Of a stretch of DNA of 54,188 bases, positions 22,700-34,192 are shown in pieces. The number at the start of each line of letters is the position of its first letter. The first letter of the stretch is position 1. The stretch covers positions 1 through 54,188 of the forward strand of contig NJFT01000259.1 in assembly GCA_002221725.1 (NCBI GenBank), read 5' to 3'. A program made the translations under genes and the position numbers. This stretch comes from Scedosporium boydii (Eukaryota; Ascomycota; Sordariomycetes; Microascales; Microascaceae). The notes under the pieces were generated by a model that did not search any database, had not been told where the DNA came from, and worked only from the letters and a program-made list of their open reading frames with translations.

Positions 22700-24283
22700 A
22701 TGTCGGCAGCCATGATGACAAAAGGCCTATCTTGGCTCAGAGGACGCCTCTTGAGATCTAGGTCTGGGCGGGGTGGCCAAAATCAAGCCCAGACCTCCGA
22801 ATTACAGGAGCGGAACTACGTCGAAGAGTTTTCCAGCCCCACGATACCACCGAAGCACCAGGCCGGGCATCTCTCACTGAGCACTCCCACCATTACCGTC
22901 GACTCAGAAGATAGACCGAGGGAGATAACGTCTGAAGTCGCCCCCGGAAGTGAAACTAAAATTCGTTCCACGGAGATCCCTGTGAAAAACAATGGAGCTC
23001 TCGAATCGGGGGATTCTGGCGCACGAGGATCTACACCGTTGATCGATCCGCCGGTACCCCTCGAAGATAGCGAAACAGAGGAAACAAACGACCGGTCGAT
23101 ACCTCTTGAAGAGAATGAGACAGATGATCCAATGGTGTCCCCTGAAGACAATGAAGCGAACCATCCGTTGGCACCTCTTGAGGACGACGAAACCTGGTCA
23201 GAGCGGGCAAAAACGACAGAGCTTCTAGAATTGCCAGACTCGCCGAAACCAGAGCCGCTTCAAATATTCGATATAATACACCACATATCGCCCTTCCTTT
23301 CGCCTCCATCCCGTGCCTCTCTCGCCCTCACGAGCTCTGTGGCGAACAAAGTATTAGGGGAGAGTGTGCTCAAATTAAGTACAGAGGATCGATTCGTTCT
23401 GCTAAGCCTCTTAGAGAGGGACGGGATTCTACCCTACCACATACTCTGTCCCGAATGCAAGATATTCCATCTTCCATTCATCTCAAAGTATAAGGAGGTA
23501 CTTGGACAAAAGCGGGAAGAGAGCAAGCGGCTTGAGAACTATATACCGAGGCCCTGCGAAGAGAAGCCAGCCAGATTCCAGGAGTTTCTCGCCTTTAGTA
23601 CGCTTGTTGCCATGTCGAGATCGGCCAAACGCGGATTTGGAACATATCCTGTGGATATGGTGAATACGCCTTTAGAGTATTCCTTTTCAAAGGAATGGAA
23701 ATGCTCAATAGAGGTTAGCAGGCAGCTTCGGTGTGTGGATGGATATTTCTTGCTCCGAGCGAAGACGCGGCTTCGTTCGCGGGCGTCGGGTGACCGCGCT
23801 TTACATGGTGCTTCGCAACTAGAAAGAATTGCGCAAAAATACACTGTCTTGAAATCCATATGTCCCCATCTAAAGTGGGAAGATATTTACGATTTCATAT
23901 TTCCTAGTACCGAGGCAAAGGGCAGGTTTGCGGAAGCTCGACATCGCTGTCTCTGGTCCCATTCGACGGAGTGTTCAACTCTACGATGCAGGTTCGTGTC
24001 AGACGCTCTTGGGTATCGTTGGACTTGCGATCAGTGCATCACGGCCTTCAGCGCCAGATCATATGATGACGTTGAGTCGGGCAACAGGGTCGTATCGTTG
24101 GTATCCTGGCATGATTTGGGGAAAGGGGAAAAACTTGACGACCGAGAGTGGGCCTGCTTTATGGGCCGCTCTAGTAGGATCACCCATGTCCGGCGGAGGT
24201 TCAAGTCTTTTAGGGCTCTTATAGCTTACTTAGAGCTTGAGACTCAGTTCCAGATTGAACTAAACAAGTTGGAAAGGACTTAG
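22700..24283 (+). CDS. F-box-like protein with acidic N-terminal repeats and Cys/His motifs
   Basis: A single exon of 527 aa with a clear ATG. The first 185 residues are hydrophilic. They include four degenerate acidic repeats of about 13-15 residues (PLEDSETEE, PLEENETDD, SPEDNEA, PLEDDET) encoded at about 23047-23200. Residues about 187-225 hold the F-box-like segment (IIHHISPFLSPPSRASLALT). Next come LLERDGILPYHILCPEC with FHLP, and a C-terminal block RHRCLWSH, CSTLRCRF, WTCDQC, TAFSAR, SWHDLGKGE and REWACF. All are shared with the divergent neighbour at 21033-22082, so the two are paralogues. The acidic repeat region is absent from the neighbour. Function is unknown; possible substrate receptor of a ubiquitin ligase. 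Confidence 0.75.
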   Translation: MSAAMMTKGLSWLRGRLLRSRSGRGGQNQAQTSELQERNYVEEFSSPTIPPKHQAGHLSLSTPTITVDSEDRPREITSEVAPGSETKIRSTEIPVKNNGALESGDSGARGSTPLIDPPVPLEDSETEETNDRSIPLEENETDDPMVSPEDNEANHPLAPLEDDETWSERAKTTELLELPDSPKPEPLQIFDIIHHISPFLSPPSRASLALTSSVANKVLGESVLKLSTEDRFVLLSLLERDGILPYHILCPECKIFHLPFISKYKEVLGQKREESKRLENYIPRPCEEKPARFQEFLAFSTLVAMSRSAKRGFGTYPVDMVNTPLEYSFSKEWKCSIEVSRQLRCVDGYFLLRAKTRLRSRASGDRALHGASQLERIAQKYTVLKSICPHLKWEDIYDFIFPSTEAKGRFAEARHRCLWSHSTECSTLRCRFVSDALGYRWTCDQCITAFSARSYDDVESGNRVVSLVSWHDLGKGEKLDDREWACFMGRSSRITHVRRRFKSFRALIAYLELETQFQIELNKLERT

Positions 24284-24471
24284 CGTTCAAGGTGTGATGT
24301 TGGGGAGCATCGTTGCTTGGCATAACAGCTATTAGATAGAACCTAGCAATTCAGCAAAACCGACTCATATACATGAGATATATTACAGGGAGATCAGGTC
24401 CCCAGTCTGATCTCCAACTATTTCCTTTTCCTTTTTCGAACCTGAGCGACTCCCGCTGGAGCCTGAGCAGG

Positions 24472-24500
24472 GGTGAGCGAGGTGAGCGAGGTGAGCGAGG
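24472..24500 (+). repeat. 9-bp tandem repeat (GGTGAGCGA)
   Basis: Three consecutive exact copies of GGTGAGCGA, then a partial one, just downstream of the second F-box-like gene in otherwise non-coding sequence. Confidence 0.8.
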
Positions 24501-24627
24501 GGGTCACCATTTTGGGCCACCTCGGCTATAGTTTCCATATCTACAATTACGCGGTTCCGGGCCCAATTTTGGAACGGCTGCATTGCACTTAGCCACCTCA
24601 ACCAAGCAACCAAGAAAACGACACCAT

Positions 24628-24679
24628 GCTAAAATACCCTGCTAAAATACCCTGCTAAAATACCCTGCTAAAATACCCT
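24628..24679 (+). repeat. 13-bp tandem repeat x4 (GCTAAAATACCCT)
   Basis: Four exact head-to-tail copies of GCTAAAATACCCT (52 bp), then a divergent continuation. A simple minisatellite at the edge of a repeat-rich stretch. Confidence 0.9.
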
Positions 24680-24689
24680 GGAGGAAATT

Positions 24690-25248
24690 TCATTTAAATT
24701 CAGAATATAGGTCGGTATATAGAACCTCCCCGGTCTCTCTAAGAATATATGCGCAAAGGTAAGTTAGCTACAGCTAGCTTCGTTATCTACGGAAACAGAT
24801 AGACTACATTAGAAGAGAGGATAGCATCGGAGATAACAAAGAGGTTCCGAAAGAGGTAGAGGAATTCTAGGTGCCTTAGGTAAATGCTAGAAGAATGACA
24901 AACTAGTTTACCCCATATTTAGCGGATCGTCCGACAACAGCACGGAAGAGTAAGGAGCTTTACTATTCTAAGAGAGGTAGAAGTAACTTAAAATCAATTC
25001 TCCCCTCAGGGGCCATATAATAATATAGCTGAGCACAGTTCTTTTATATATATAATATTTAATATAGCTAAGGTTTATATAAGTAGGTAGAGTTTGTCTT
25101 CACCTCATTACACTGCCACCCTCAGGTCAGAGCATTTTATTACTTACTCACAGGGCTCATACATCTTAGCCTACCTTAAGCATACGTCACCTATACATAC
25201 AATCTCCAGCAATACTAAAGGGATAAGTAGCTTAGAATTACATCTTCA
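24690..25248. other. AT-rich repeat relic, no gene
   Basis: Low-GC sequence rich in TATA, CTAGCTA and TTAGCTA, resembling moderately RIP-mutated transposon sequence. No coding frame is visible. Confidence 0.45.
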
Positions 25249-25706
25249 TGTCACGAGCTGACCATGTTGGAGACCCATAGGCGGTCAGCCGTGGCAGAAA
25301 GGATAAACTACGGAGTAAATACGAGCCAATAAGGAGAGGATCGAATGGTAAGAGAAGTCGATCCTAGGACCGACTCTTCGTGTCAGTCGGTCCAGGACAG
25401 GACCGACTAAGGACCACGGTCGGTCCTCAGCAGGACCGACGGAGAATCACGATCGGTCCCCAGGAGAGCTTGGAAGGGAAACGTCTATATAAGCCACGAG
25501 TTCTACCTTGTATCTAGTTTGTCTTACAAGACTCTCCAGTAGTCAATACAAGTAACACCTACACCCTACACTTGTATACGCACTCTCGATACCTATCATT
25601 GTGAATATTGCTCGATTGCCTCACTTATCCCTAAACAGGCACCCGCTATCCCAGCACTCACCTATTCCATTAATCAGCCGGAACCCGAAGTGTTAGGATC
25701 GTAACA
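25249..25706 (+). mobile_element. LTR of a Ty3/Gypsy-like retrotransposon (family A), plus orientation
   Basis: Begins TGTCACGAGC and ends TGTTAGGATCGTAACA, so it has TG...CA ends. It is the reverse complement in kind of the LTR at 25822-26255 over at least 200 bp and matches the RIP-mutated LTR at 52392-52816. The 5' half is full of CGGTCC/GGACCGAC motifs that can form hairpins. I see no matching flanking duplication (left CTTCA, right CCTAG), so this copy was rearranged or lost its partner. Confidence 0.75.
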
Positions 25707-25821
25707 CCTAGGTAGATATAATTAAGCCTATATTAATAAGCTTAATAGTATTGCTCCTAGCCTTAGAATCTTTTATATAGTCTTTATAGGCTTTATATCT
25801 AACCTCGTCCTTAGCCTAGTA

Positions 25822-26255
25822 TATTACGATCCTGACACTTCGGGTTCCGGCTGATCAATGGAATAAGTGAGTGCTGGGATAGTAGGGGCCTGTTTAGGGA
25901 TAAGCGAGGCAGTCGAGCAGTATTCACAATGATAGGTGTCGAGAGTGCGTATACAAGTGTAGGGTGTAGATATTACTTATATTGACTACTGAAGAGTCTG
26001 GAAGGTAACTAGACTAGTAGGAGACATCGTAGCTTTATATAGACGCTTCTTCTATCCGCCTTCAGTCTTTTAACATGGTCGATCGGGCCTTCGCTCGATC
26101 GCCCAGTCGGTTCTCAGTCCGTCCAGCCGGTCGGTCGGTTGGTCGTCCGTCCGACGCGTCGGACGCCAAGCCGTCCGTTCTTATGACTAAGCTATTTTCT
26201 CCGTTCTTTGCTCACCACCCCTTCCACGTAACGCGGCCGCGGCCAGGTTGCGACG
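25822..26255 (-). mobile_element. Solo LTR of family A with TAGTA target-site duplication
   Basis: Same LTR family in the opposite orientation to 25249-25706 (on the plus strand it starts TATTACGATCCTGACAC). The 5-bp sequence TAGTA flanks it on both sides (25817-25821 and 26256-26260), the expected duplication of a Ty3/Gypsy-type integrase. No internal region is present, so it is a solo LTR. Terminal TG and CA have each drifted by one transition. Confidence 0.8.
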
Positions 26256-26260
26256 TAGTA

Positions 26261-29200
26261 TAGGCTATAACCCTCTTCTACACTTAGAATATTATTAGCT
26301 TTATTATTTTAATAGTCTAGAAAGTACCCAAGTCCGCCCTCTGGTTTGCCTTTGTAATAATATACTCATCCTATGCTATATTAAGTGCTCTCTATAGTTG
26401 GGTGAATATATGCTTTGAGTGGCGCTAGCTGAACATGCCTTTATAATTGTGCTTATCAACACCTTTTCATAGTCGACCACAGTCTAGATACTGCTACTTT
26501 TATACCCTACAGTCGAAGCGCTGAGGTTCCCTAAGGGCTTCCTGTTTTCGCTTGCTTGCTCTATTTTGCTTATTATTACCTCACACGCCCTCAGGCTCCA
26601 TCTTCGGCGAAGAGAGTAAGTTGTTCTTGTCCTCCCTGTGTCTTCGAGTTAAGAATCAGCAATGCTAACTATTTTGCCAGTCCTGGTGTCGAGAATACAA
26701 CTAGCTTGCCCGATGAGGTATTTGAATCGAAGTCTGTGGCGGATGGTGGAGAGTTGGGAACCAAGAAGGAGAAGGTCGACGACTCTAGTAATTGAGACAC
26801 TAGACAGACATCTAACAAACAAAACACGGTCGCCAGGAGTGAGGAACAAGGAACAGGAACGGAGGAGGGCCCGGACTACAATCACTGATATAACATTTAC
26901 AACCATCCCCGCTGGAGTAGTAGCCTTAGATTGCGAAATATTGTGTCTCGAAGACCATCTCTTTGTCCCTCATGCTGTCACGGGCGAATCATAACCCTAC
27001 AACTAATAGATCCCTGCATTTCGCCCGGAACTGCAAGGTTCGGGATGCAACGCAGCATGGGCCGTCTTAACAGAATATGGCAGGGCTTTTCATATTTTGG
27101 AGTCGAAAGGTTTTGATCCCACCCGAAGTGCTAGGCTGCCATCTCCATCTACGCCAAGGAAGTCCGCAGAAACACTCTTGTCACCACCTTGCGTGACTGT
27201 CAGGAGAAGAGCTCTCAACTTCCTGAAGCCTGGGTGGATAAATTACTTGAACTCTTTTGGCCGGTTGGTCAACATCGTCTAAGATAATGGAGCCACTATA
27301 ATCATGCATTAACACGCGTTATTAGCCATCCTGTTTAGCAATCATTGCTGCTCCGTTCACGTGCTGAGGCCTTTATGTCATTCAAATTAAAGCGTCGAGT
27401 GGAGTATTATTAGGAAATGATTCGTAATATATTAAAACGTCGCAGGACCTACGGAAGGAGTTTCGTCTCCAGTTCGCCTTAGTTATTGTCGAAATTCTAT
27501 CAGGACATCTCAGGAGGCTTTGGAGGCGCCTAGCCATTTCATTAGAATCGAGCCCAGAATGGTCAAGAGGAGAGCATTTTGCCTTCACATACAACGCTCG
27601 GAAGGTTGTTTTCACTATTATTCCGTCATTAGATGTCCCACTACCTTCCCAAACCTGAAAGCGTTAAGAATACAAGAACCTGAACCCGATATTGAAAATT
27701 GACTCAAAATGTAGTCGGGGTCTGAAAGTAGTGACTTGGCCGCTTTATCCTCCATGCAGCGGGCCACTATCATGGGATGAGGATCGGCCCTCCTTCGTTT
27801 CATTTATTGACGGCAGCTTCGTCCTCGCGAGAGCATCGTGTAATCGAGACTCATCCAGGCCTACAACCATGTAGGAGTCATACACCACTAGGATGAAGTG
27901 GTACTGATCATGTCAAAGTGTATCGACCAAAGCAGTATCCTAGGCCTTGTTGCAAGGTATGGGAGACGGCAAAGAGTAAACGTCAGTCCTTGAAGATTAT
28001 TTACGATGAAAGGAGTCTTAGGAGAGTTTGTCTAGCATCGACGCCATCAAGATGTAAATAGTTTCTAAATCCCGACCTGTATCGGAGGTGATGTCGGTCC
28101 CTTCAGAGGAAAAGGGTTGCGTGGGAAAATGCACAGTGCTGCCATTGGCATAGAAAACTCCCAGTGTCTCGCAGAGAACGTTGAGAGCAATTCTCAGGCT
28201 TTCCATACCCCAGGATTAAGAAATATCTGGACTCTCCTGACTCCCCTCAAGGAACGCCCACTTGTATTATCCCCAAATGCGGTGGTTGTATCGAGAGTCA
28301 AGACTTGAGACGATGATAAGCTGCGGAAAGTCTCGCGTGCCCCCGAAAACATCACTAAATTTCAGGAACGGGAATGATGAGCCGGAACAAGAACATGAAC
28401 GTATTCTTCTAGCAAGAGAGAACCTAATTTCGTGACTTCACTTGGCCGACAATCTGACACATCTCAAGTATCCTAATGGAAAGGCATATTTGGCTACCTT
28501 TATTCGTGCCCACGGTCATGGCTCGCGCAAGTCCAACTATCCCATCAAGATGTAATCTTGCATTAGCTCTAAGAATGGCCTATATAATTTAGTTAGTTGA
28601 TGTCGATCACAGGAAGGAAAAGTCGCACCCTTTTCAATCCTAGAGATCAATAGATAGAGATTAGGCTTGTGATCTTCTTATAGTTATAGGAGCAGAAATC
28701 TGCATATACATCTGCGCTTCCACTACATCTGTGCATTCAAAAACTAGCGTACACTCCAATCGTCCTTCGGTACACCGGTGCTCGGCAGAGTCTAGCCCGA
28801 GATATTCCGAGTTGGAAGCTCGGAATAATGGAGACACTGCCTACTCACACAGTCAACCATCCCAGTAAAAGGGGAACAGATCAGTCTTGGAAGTAACAGG
28901 GCGCCATAGTCAGTCAAAGCAGTTGTGGCGGAGGCGAGGCAATTGAATAATACAATTAAGATACCTCAATATCGCTGTCTTCTATCGGTTCCCAATGCTG
29001 CCGGTCTAACCCGTCGTATTCACCCACATGGACCAGTTCAGTGGCTGGGTCTCAAAATATGCCAATACCACACCATTCACTGGGTGAGCAGTGATAACTG
29101 GCACGCACCAGGAGTTGGTGACGAGAGCGAGTCCGTGAAGAAGCAGCATGTTCAGAGGATGACACGCAACATGAAATTAAAACTTCCGTTGACCCAACCA

Positions 29201-29298
29201 TCAGCTAACCCAACTACGCGCGATGTCGAACAGGCGTAGCGTTTTCTGCATCGCTGTCAGTATCTATGTTACTTAACCAAATAAACAGCAAATGATCT
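26261..29298. other. About 3 kb without a supportable gene; decayed sequence
   Basis: Many short frames on both strands but none with a domain I recognise. Minus-strand frames at about 27382-27874 and 28018-28206 have coding-like composition but are broken by stops and frameshifts, so they may be gene fossils. The right end lies past the 3' end of the minus-strand Clr5-ankyrin gene. Confidence 0.4.
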
Positions 29299-31591
29299 TC
29301 AAGTTTCAATAACTGGCTTCGCTCCGTTTTCGAGAAGATAGAGAAGAACATCTTTGTGTCCGCCCTGAGAAGCAAGCCACAGCGGGGTGATTTGCTGTGT
29401 TTCTCCGTTCCCCTTGCAAAGCCCATCGATCTCTCCTTCAAACTGCTTAAGTAGTTTCACCACCTCTAGGTGTCCATTCTGGGCAGCTTGATGGATTGGA
29501 CGGCGACCAGACCTGCGGGTTCCAGTCTGCTTAGCTCCACTGACCAAAAGCAGGTTAACAATCTCTATATGGCCTTCCTGAGAGGCTAGCAACAAAGCAG
29601 TCGCGCCGTCCTTCTCCTCGGTGTGGATATTGGCGTGGCTTTCGATCAAAACCTCAATAACGCGGAGGTGGCCTTCCAGGCAGGCAAGCATCAAAGGCGT
29701 CCTGCCATCGATATCGACATTGTCTACCTGGCCTCCATGGCGGATAAGTAATCTAACAATGTCCACATGTCCGTGCTGGGCAGCTTTGTGCAGGGGAGAC
29801 CGACGAGAATTTGTACCCCTATTGTTAGGGTTTGCGTTGTTCGGATTTGCCTTGTTCGTGAGCAGAATTTCTGCAATATCCTTATGCCCCTGCTGGCATG
29901 CGAGACGAAGAGCCGTTACGTTATGGTTGTCGCCAATATCAATCAGAGCATGGTTATCGACCAAGAGCTGAACGATGGCAGTATGGCCATTCTGAGCTGC
30001 CTGGTGGATAGGATGGCGGCAGGCCCATTTGGTAGTTTTGGCGTTCACGTCAGCCCCAGCCTTAATCAAAAGCTCAGCTACTTTCAAGTGGCCATCTTGG
30101 CACGCCAGCCAGAGAGGAGTGGCATGATCGTCCTCTACAGCATCGACTTTCGCATTGTGCTTCAGTAGAAGTTCTACTAGCTCCTGATGCCCCTCCTGGG
30201 CAGCTTGGTGCAGAGGCCCTCTCCTGATGTCGGGGGTTTGAAAGTTGGGATCTGCCCCCTTGGACAGGAGGAGCTCTGCTACAGCTCTGTGACCACCCTC
30301 CACCGCCAACATAAGCGGACTCACTTTCTGGCCATTGTAGAGGTCGGGTTCTGAACCGTGATCGAGAAGAAGCTGTACGACAGCCAAGTGGCCGCCCGGG
30401 GAGGCTTGATGAATGGGCGCTCTGCCGTCGTCCCCAAACTGAACACCAGGATTCGCACCACCCTCGAGCAGGATGCGAGCAATATCCACATGGCCCGCCT
30501 CGCTAGCCAGAGATAGAGGGGTGTCTCCCCGTGGGCCTTTAAGATCACAGCAGTCTGATCTGACCTGCAGCAGCACTTTTACAATTGGCAAGTGACCGTT
30601 CTTCGCGGCTTGGTGGATCGGCTGGCGACCAGTCGGGGCGGTACTGGCCGATCCACTTGCCGTCTGAAGAGGCCTAACGCTTCTGGCGGGCGAGACGGCG
30701 TTCACGAAGGGAGAATTATATGTGATAGGGTCGAGATTGAAGAAATCTGACCACCAAGAGTCGTCAAGCGCCATGGTTTCTGGTTCCGGTTCCATTTGCG
30801 TCATTTAGTACTGCGACGGCTGGATAGGTGACCATGGTACTATTGATTCCTGCTGAAAACCCTGGGATGTCTGGGTCCCCACGGCAGCTGTACTGGGATA
30901 CAGCGAATTCTGGCGCCCGCAGCTTGCCCTATACTCTAGGTTCCGGACAGCTGGGCTGGGCACTGGTGTTCGAACTATGACTCCAGGCATCACGCCGTTA
31001 GTCACATCTTCCAGAGCCCCACCCAGCCCCGATGAAGGGGCAAGAGTGCTCGGGGCTGTCGTACCTGAGTGGCTCTGGGTTAGCGATGGGGTCGTGGTGG
31101 CTTCCAATGCAGTCGCAAATCGTACCGATAGGAATGGATGAGACGGCCTTATGGCGCTTGACATGTCTTTGTATCTTCGAATTTGGAATAACCATCCCCG
31201 AGATAACTACTTCATTCACAGTGTGACCTTCCTCCTCGCGGCGTCTCTTCCTCTCGTGAGCTGCAAGGGCTTGTGCCGAAGAAACATACTTCCTCAAACC
31301 CCAGTCACGAAACTTCTTCTTGTAGCCAGCTCGACTAGGTACTGGGTATTAGTTTGGAAGACAAATAGTAGGTAGAGGACTGCCACTAGGCCTTATATGA
31401 TTCAACTTGAATTACCAGACCTGTGAAGGGTTTGGCAGTTATCCAGATACTCACGTTGCATAGAAGCCCTTGCTCTCCATTTCCTTCATTAACTCGTCTA
31501 ACTCCATGTGAGGATATAGACTGGAGATATCATTTTTGTGGGCTTCCCAATCACTTGGGAGGGGTAATGACCTCTTCTCTATTGCAGCCAT
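29299..31591 (-). CDS. Clr5-domain ankyrin-repeat protein
   Basis: Four exons proposed: 31591-31455, 31334-31126, 31064-30894 and 30779-29299; about 665 aa. Introns 1 (120 nt, GTGAGT/TAG) and 2 (61 nt, GTACGA/CAG with a GCTAAC branch site) are well supported. Intron 3 is my best guess: a TACTAA branch site precedes the CAG at 30780-30782, and the third exon otherwise ends in a stop directly abutting the ankyrin ATG at 30804. The N-terminus is a Clr5 domain (DWEAHKNDISSLYPHMELDE, then FYAT, then RAGYKKKFRDWGLRKY). The last 450 residues hold about twelve ankyrin repeats, many with PIHQAAQNGH. It is probably an intracellular protein-interaction scaffold; partners are unknown. Two separate adjacent genes is the alternative. 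Confidence 0.75.
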
Positions 31592-32033
31592 GATGAAGTA
31601 AAGAAGGAAGAGATGAAGCTCGATGCTCGTCTTAACCCGAGGAATGTATGAAGAAGAGACGATACTGGTCGCTGTTTCTTTACCTGGTTTGGCGCACTCT
31701 ATCCAGATTAAGAAAGTTCCAAGGACTGGGAGGTTCCCGCGAAGGTGCAATTAATATGGCCCGGGAGAACATCCTTTGACGCCCGATAATGGAAAAATGT
31801 TGTCTACAACCCATGTTTCTCTCAAAGTATCTTCTTATTGGGATGGTACCGAGGTAGAAACCTTGGGATGGATGTGTCTAACTTTCGGTTAGTAACTCTT
31901 GGTAGAATTCTTAGGCCTGTCAAAAATTGGAACTTTTGACGGCTCGCCTTACATTTAGTCCACGTACCCAAGCAAGCAAAATTTGTGTCTGCGATTACGT
32001 GGACAAGACAAGAGAGAGGCTACAAGGCACGGT

Positions 32034-32080
<47 letters not shown>

Positions 32081-34192
32081 AAGTGCTTGGGAGCCCAATG
32101 TGAAGAAGTTTCGTTTCGGGAGTGTTTAAGCGGATTTGGTAGCTAAGAATAAAGCCCCCGATATACAGGAAACCCTCCAGTTACCACTTGCTCCCTTACC
32201 TGGGCAACGGGCTACGTAGCCCACTGACACTGGCACAGTTTCGATGGTATTAACTGAAAACAAGGCGACTGTAAGGTGAGAACTTTAGCTGAGTGTAACC
32301 AGGGAAATGGTCAAAAGTTGCATGAAGTTAGGGCGGAGTTAGGCGCCGTCGGGCTTCCATGCTACGCTGCCACACGAACATGCATGATAATTTTGCTTCC
32401 TCCCCTGTTGGAATAAAATATCAAATCTGGGGACTTCAAATATCAGGTGCAGAACACTTTGTACGGAGAATTCTCAAGATCTCGATCGCCTAACAGCCAA
32501 CGGGCTGACCTAGGTTAATTCTATCTCCCATAGAGTAAATTTCTTTATTACCTTTCGGCATCATTCTACTAAATGTCACCGCTCATGGAAAGACCTCTTG
32601 AGTGTGAGCTCGAAAGCCCATCTGGCACGTTCAAGGATGACGTGTGGCATTCCAGATGATGTTAGGGCCATTGGGGTTAGGAGTAATTTCGTCTGATGTC
32701 AAGAGGCCATCGTGTTGCCAGAGGATCGGAATCGCAACGGACGGCATACGACCCGGTATGTATTTTATATGGGTCATGGGATCAATGACTTAATATGATA
32801 CGGTACCGAGATTAGACTTGGGACTTGGGCTAGATCAAAGCCACTTAGTGATGCAAAACGATTAGATGGAACATGATACTTTCTATCGACGTTGCCCTTG
32901 GATGTCCCACCGCCTGTCTTAGGAAATGGGGGATGGACAGCGTCGAATCGAAAGACATGCACAGAAATTGCGGATCTGTACTTGGCTGTCTCGAAGACAA
33001 ACAACAGAGAATACAGATAAGCCCCGGTCGATATTTGAATCGAAGTGTGCGAGATGATCCGTAATGCACAAGTCATTGACGAGCATTCAGTCGGCGACCA
33101 GAACGGCATCGACGAAATCCCCGTGCCAGCCATGAACTTGGCAACAATGATAGATCGACGCGTGAGCCGCGCGCACTTACTCCTTGCCCGGCCGATTCTT
33201 GCAGTGGCGTGCAGATCCAACCATGGCCCTCCGACCCCAACTGGAGCCAACGTGCATCTTCGACTCACGGTTCATTAGGACGGTCTCTACTCGGCCAGTG
33301 AAAAACATAGGCTGTAGCTTGTCACGAGAGCAAACAAAGCCCCTATGAAACCCGGCACAGACATGTATTGCGGCCCGCGGCTCAGCATCCGCCGATCCGG
33401 TCTCACCTGCACCTTTTAAGATTTGGTCCACCATCCCGAAATTGAGTGACATGCTACTCTGGTAATGGTTGTCCGTAATTGGAGCTAAATTTGTTATACC
33501 TTTCATCCTTGAACATATTTATTTTCTATAAATACTTTAAAAATTATAAAAAGTATATTAAAATAGTTTGTCTGAGCTGAGCGGTTTAGCCCTAAGCACA
33601 AACAAGACTGTGCCACCCAATTACAGTGGGATAGGAATAGGAAGCGCAAGCCGGGAATCGCACAACATCGAAGAACTGGTCCGATGGCCATCGTATGGTC
33701 GTAATGGCCAGGTAGTGTTAAGCTAGTCCAACAGCTAGTTTCATACAGGGATGCACTTATATATTGAAAAGGAAGGATCGGTCGGAATCTGCCTCATCGG
33801 ACTTGATAGATGAAAAAAGACTGGAGAGAAGCAGTAACAGAAGTGATATTAAAACAAAAGCGAAAACAACAAAAGTAGGAAAGAAATGCTCTCAAAAAAA
33901 CCTTATAGGCCAGAAGGAAACCACCGATCGCTCACTGCTGCCTTTTTGCTCCTTCTCTCTGCTGTCCTCCAAGTTCTACTCCAAAGGTGTGGGAGCCATC
34001 GTCCCCTTTTATGTATAAGTGAGGTCCGATTTGTGTGGCGTTTCGGGCTTCCGTGGCGGCACCGATCCGCATTGTGGCATTACCGAGTCCCAGTCGTCCT
34101 ACGCACCAACACAATAGTAGCGCGCATTAGAGGGTGGGGAGACGGGAGTGAGGGTTCTAACTTAGATTTATGTACAAGGTAAAAGTTATTAT
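31592..34192. other. About 2.6 kb without a supportable gene
   Basis: Apart from the GT microsatellite at 32039-32079 I find no gene. Minus-strand frames between 32774 and 33506 reach 164 and 109 codons but look like chance: no domain, no coherent splice path, and the first has no convincing start. Confidence 0.45.
32039..32079 (+). repeat. (GT)20 microsatellite
   Basis: Twenty uninterrupted GT units preceded by a T run in intergenic sequence. Likely length-polymorphic between strains. Confidence 0.95.

Noticed and set aside
32774..33506. Two minus-strand frames of 164 and 109 codons
   Set aside because: No domain, no plausible splice between them and unremarkable composition; likely chance frames.
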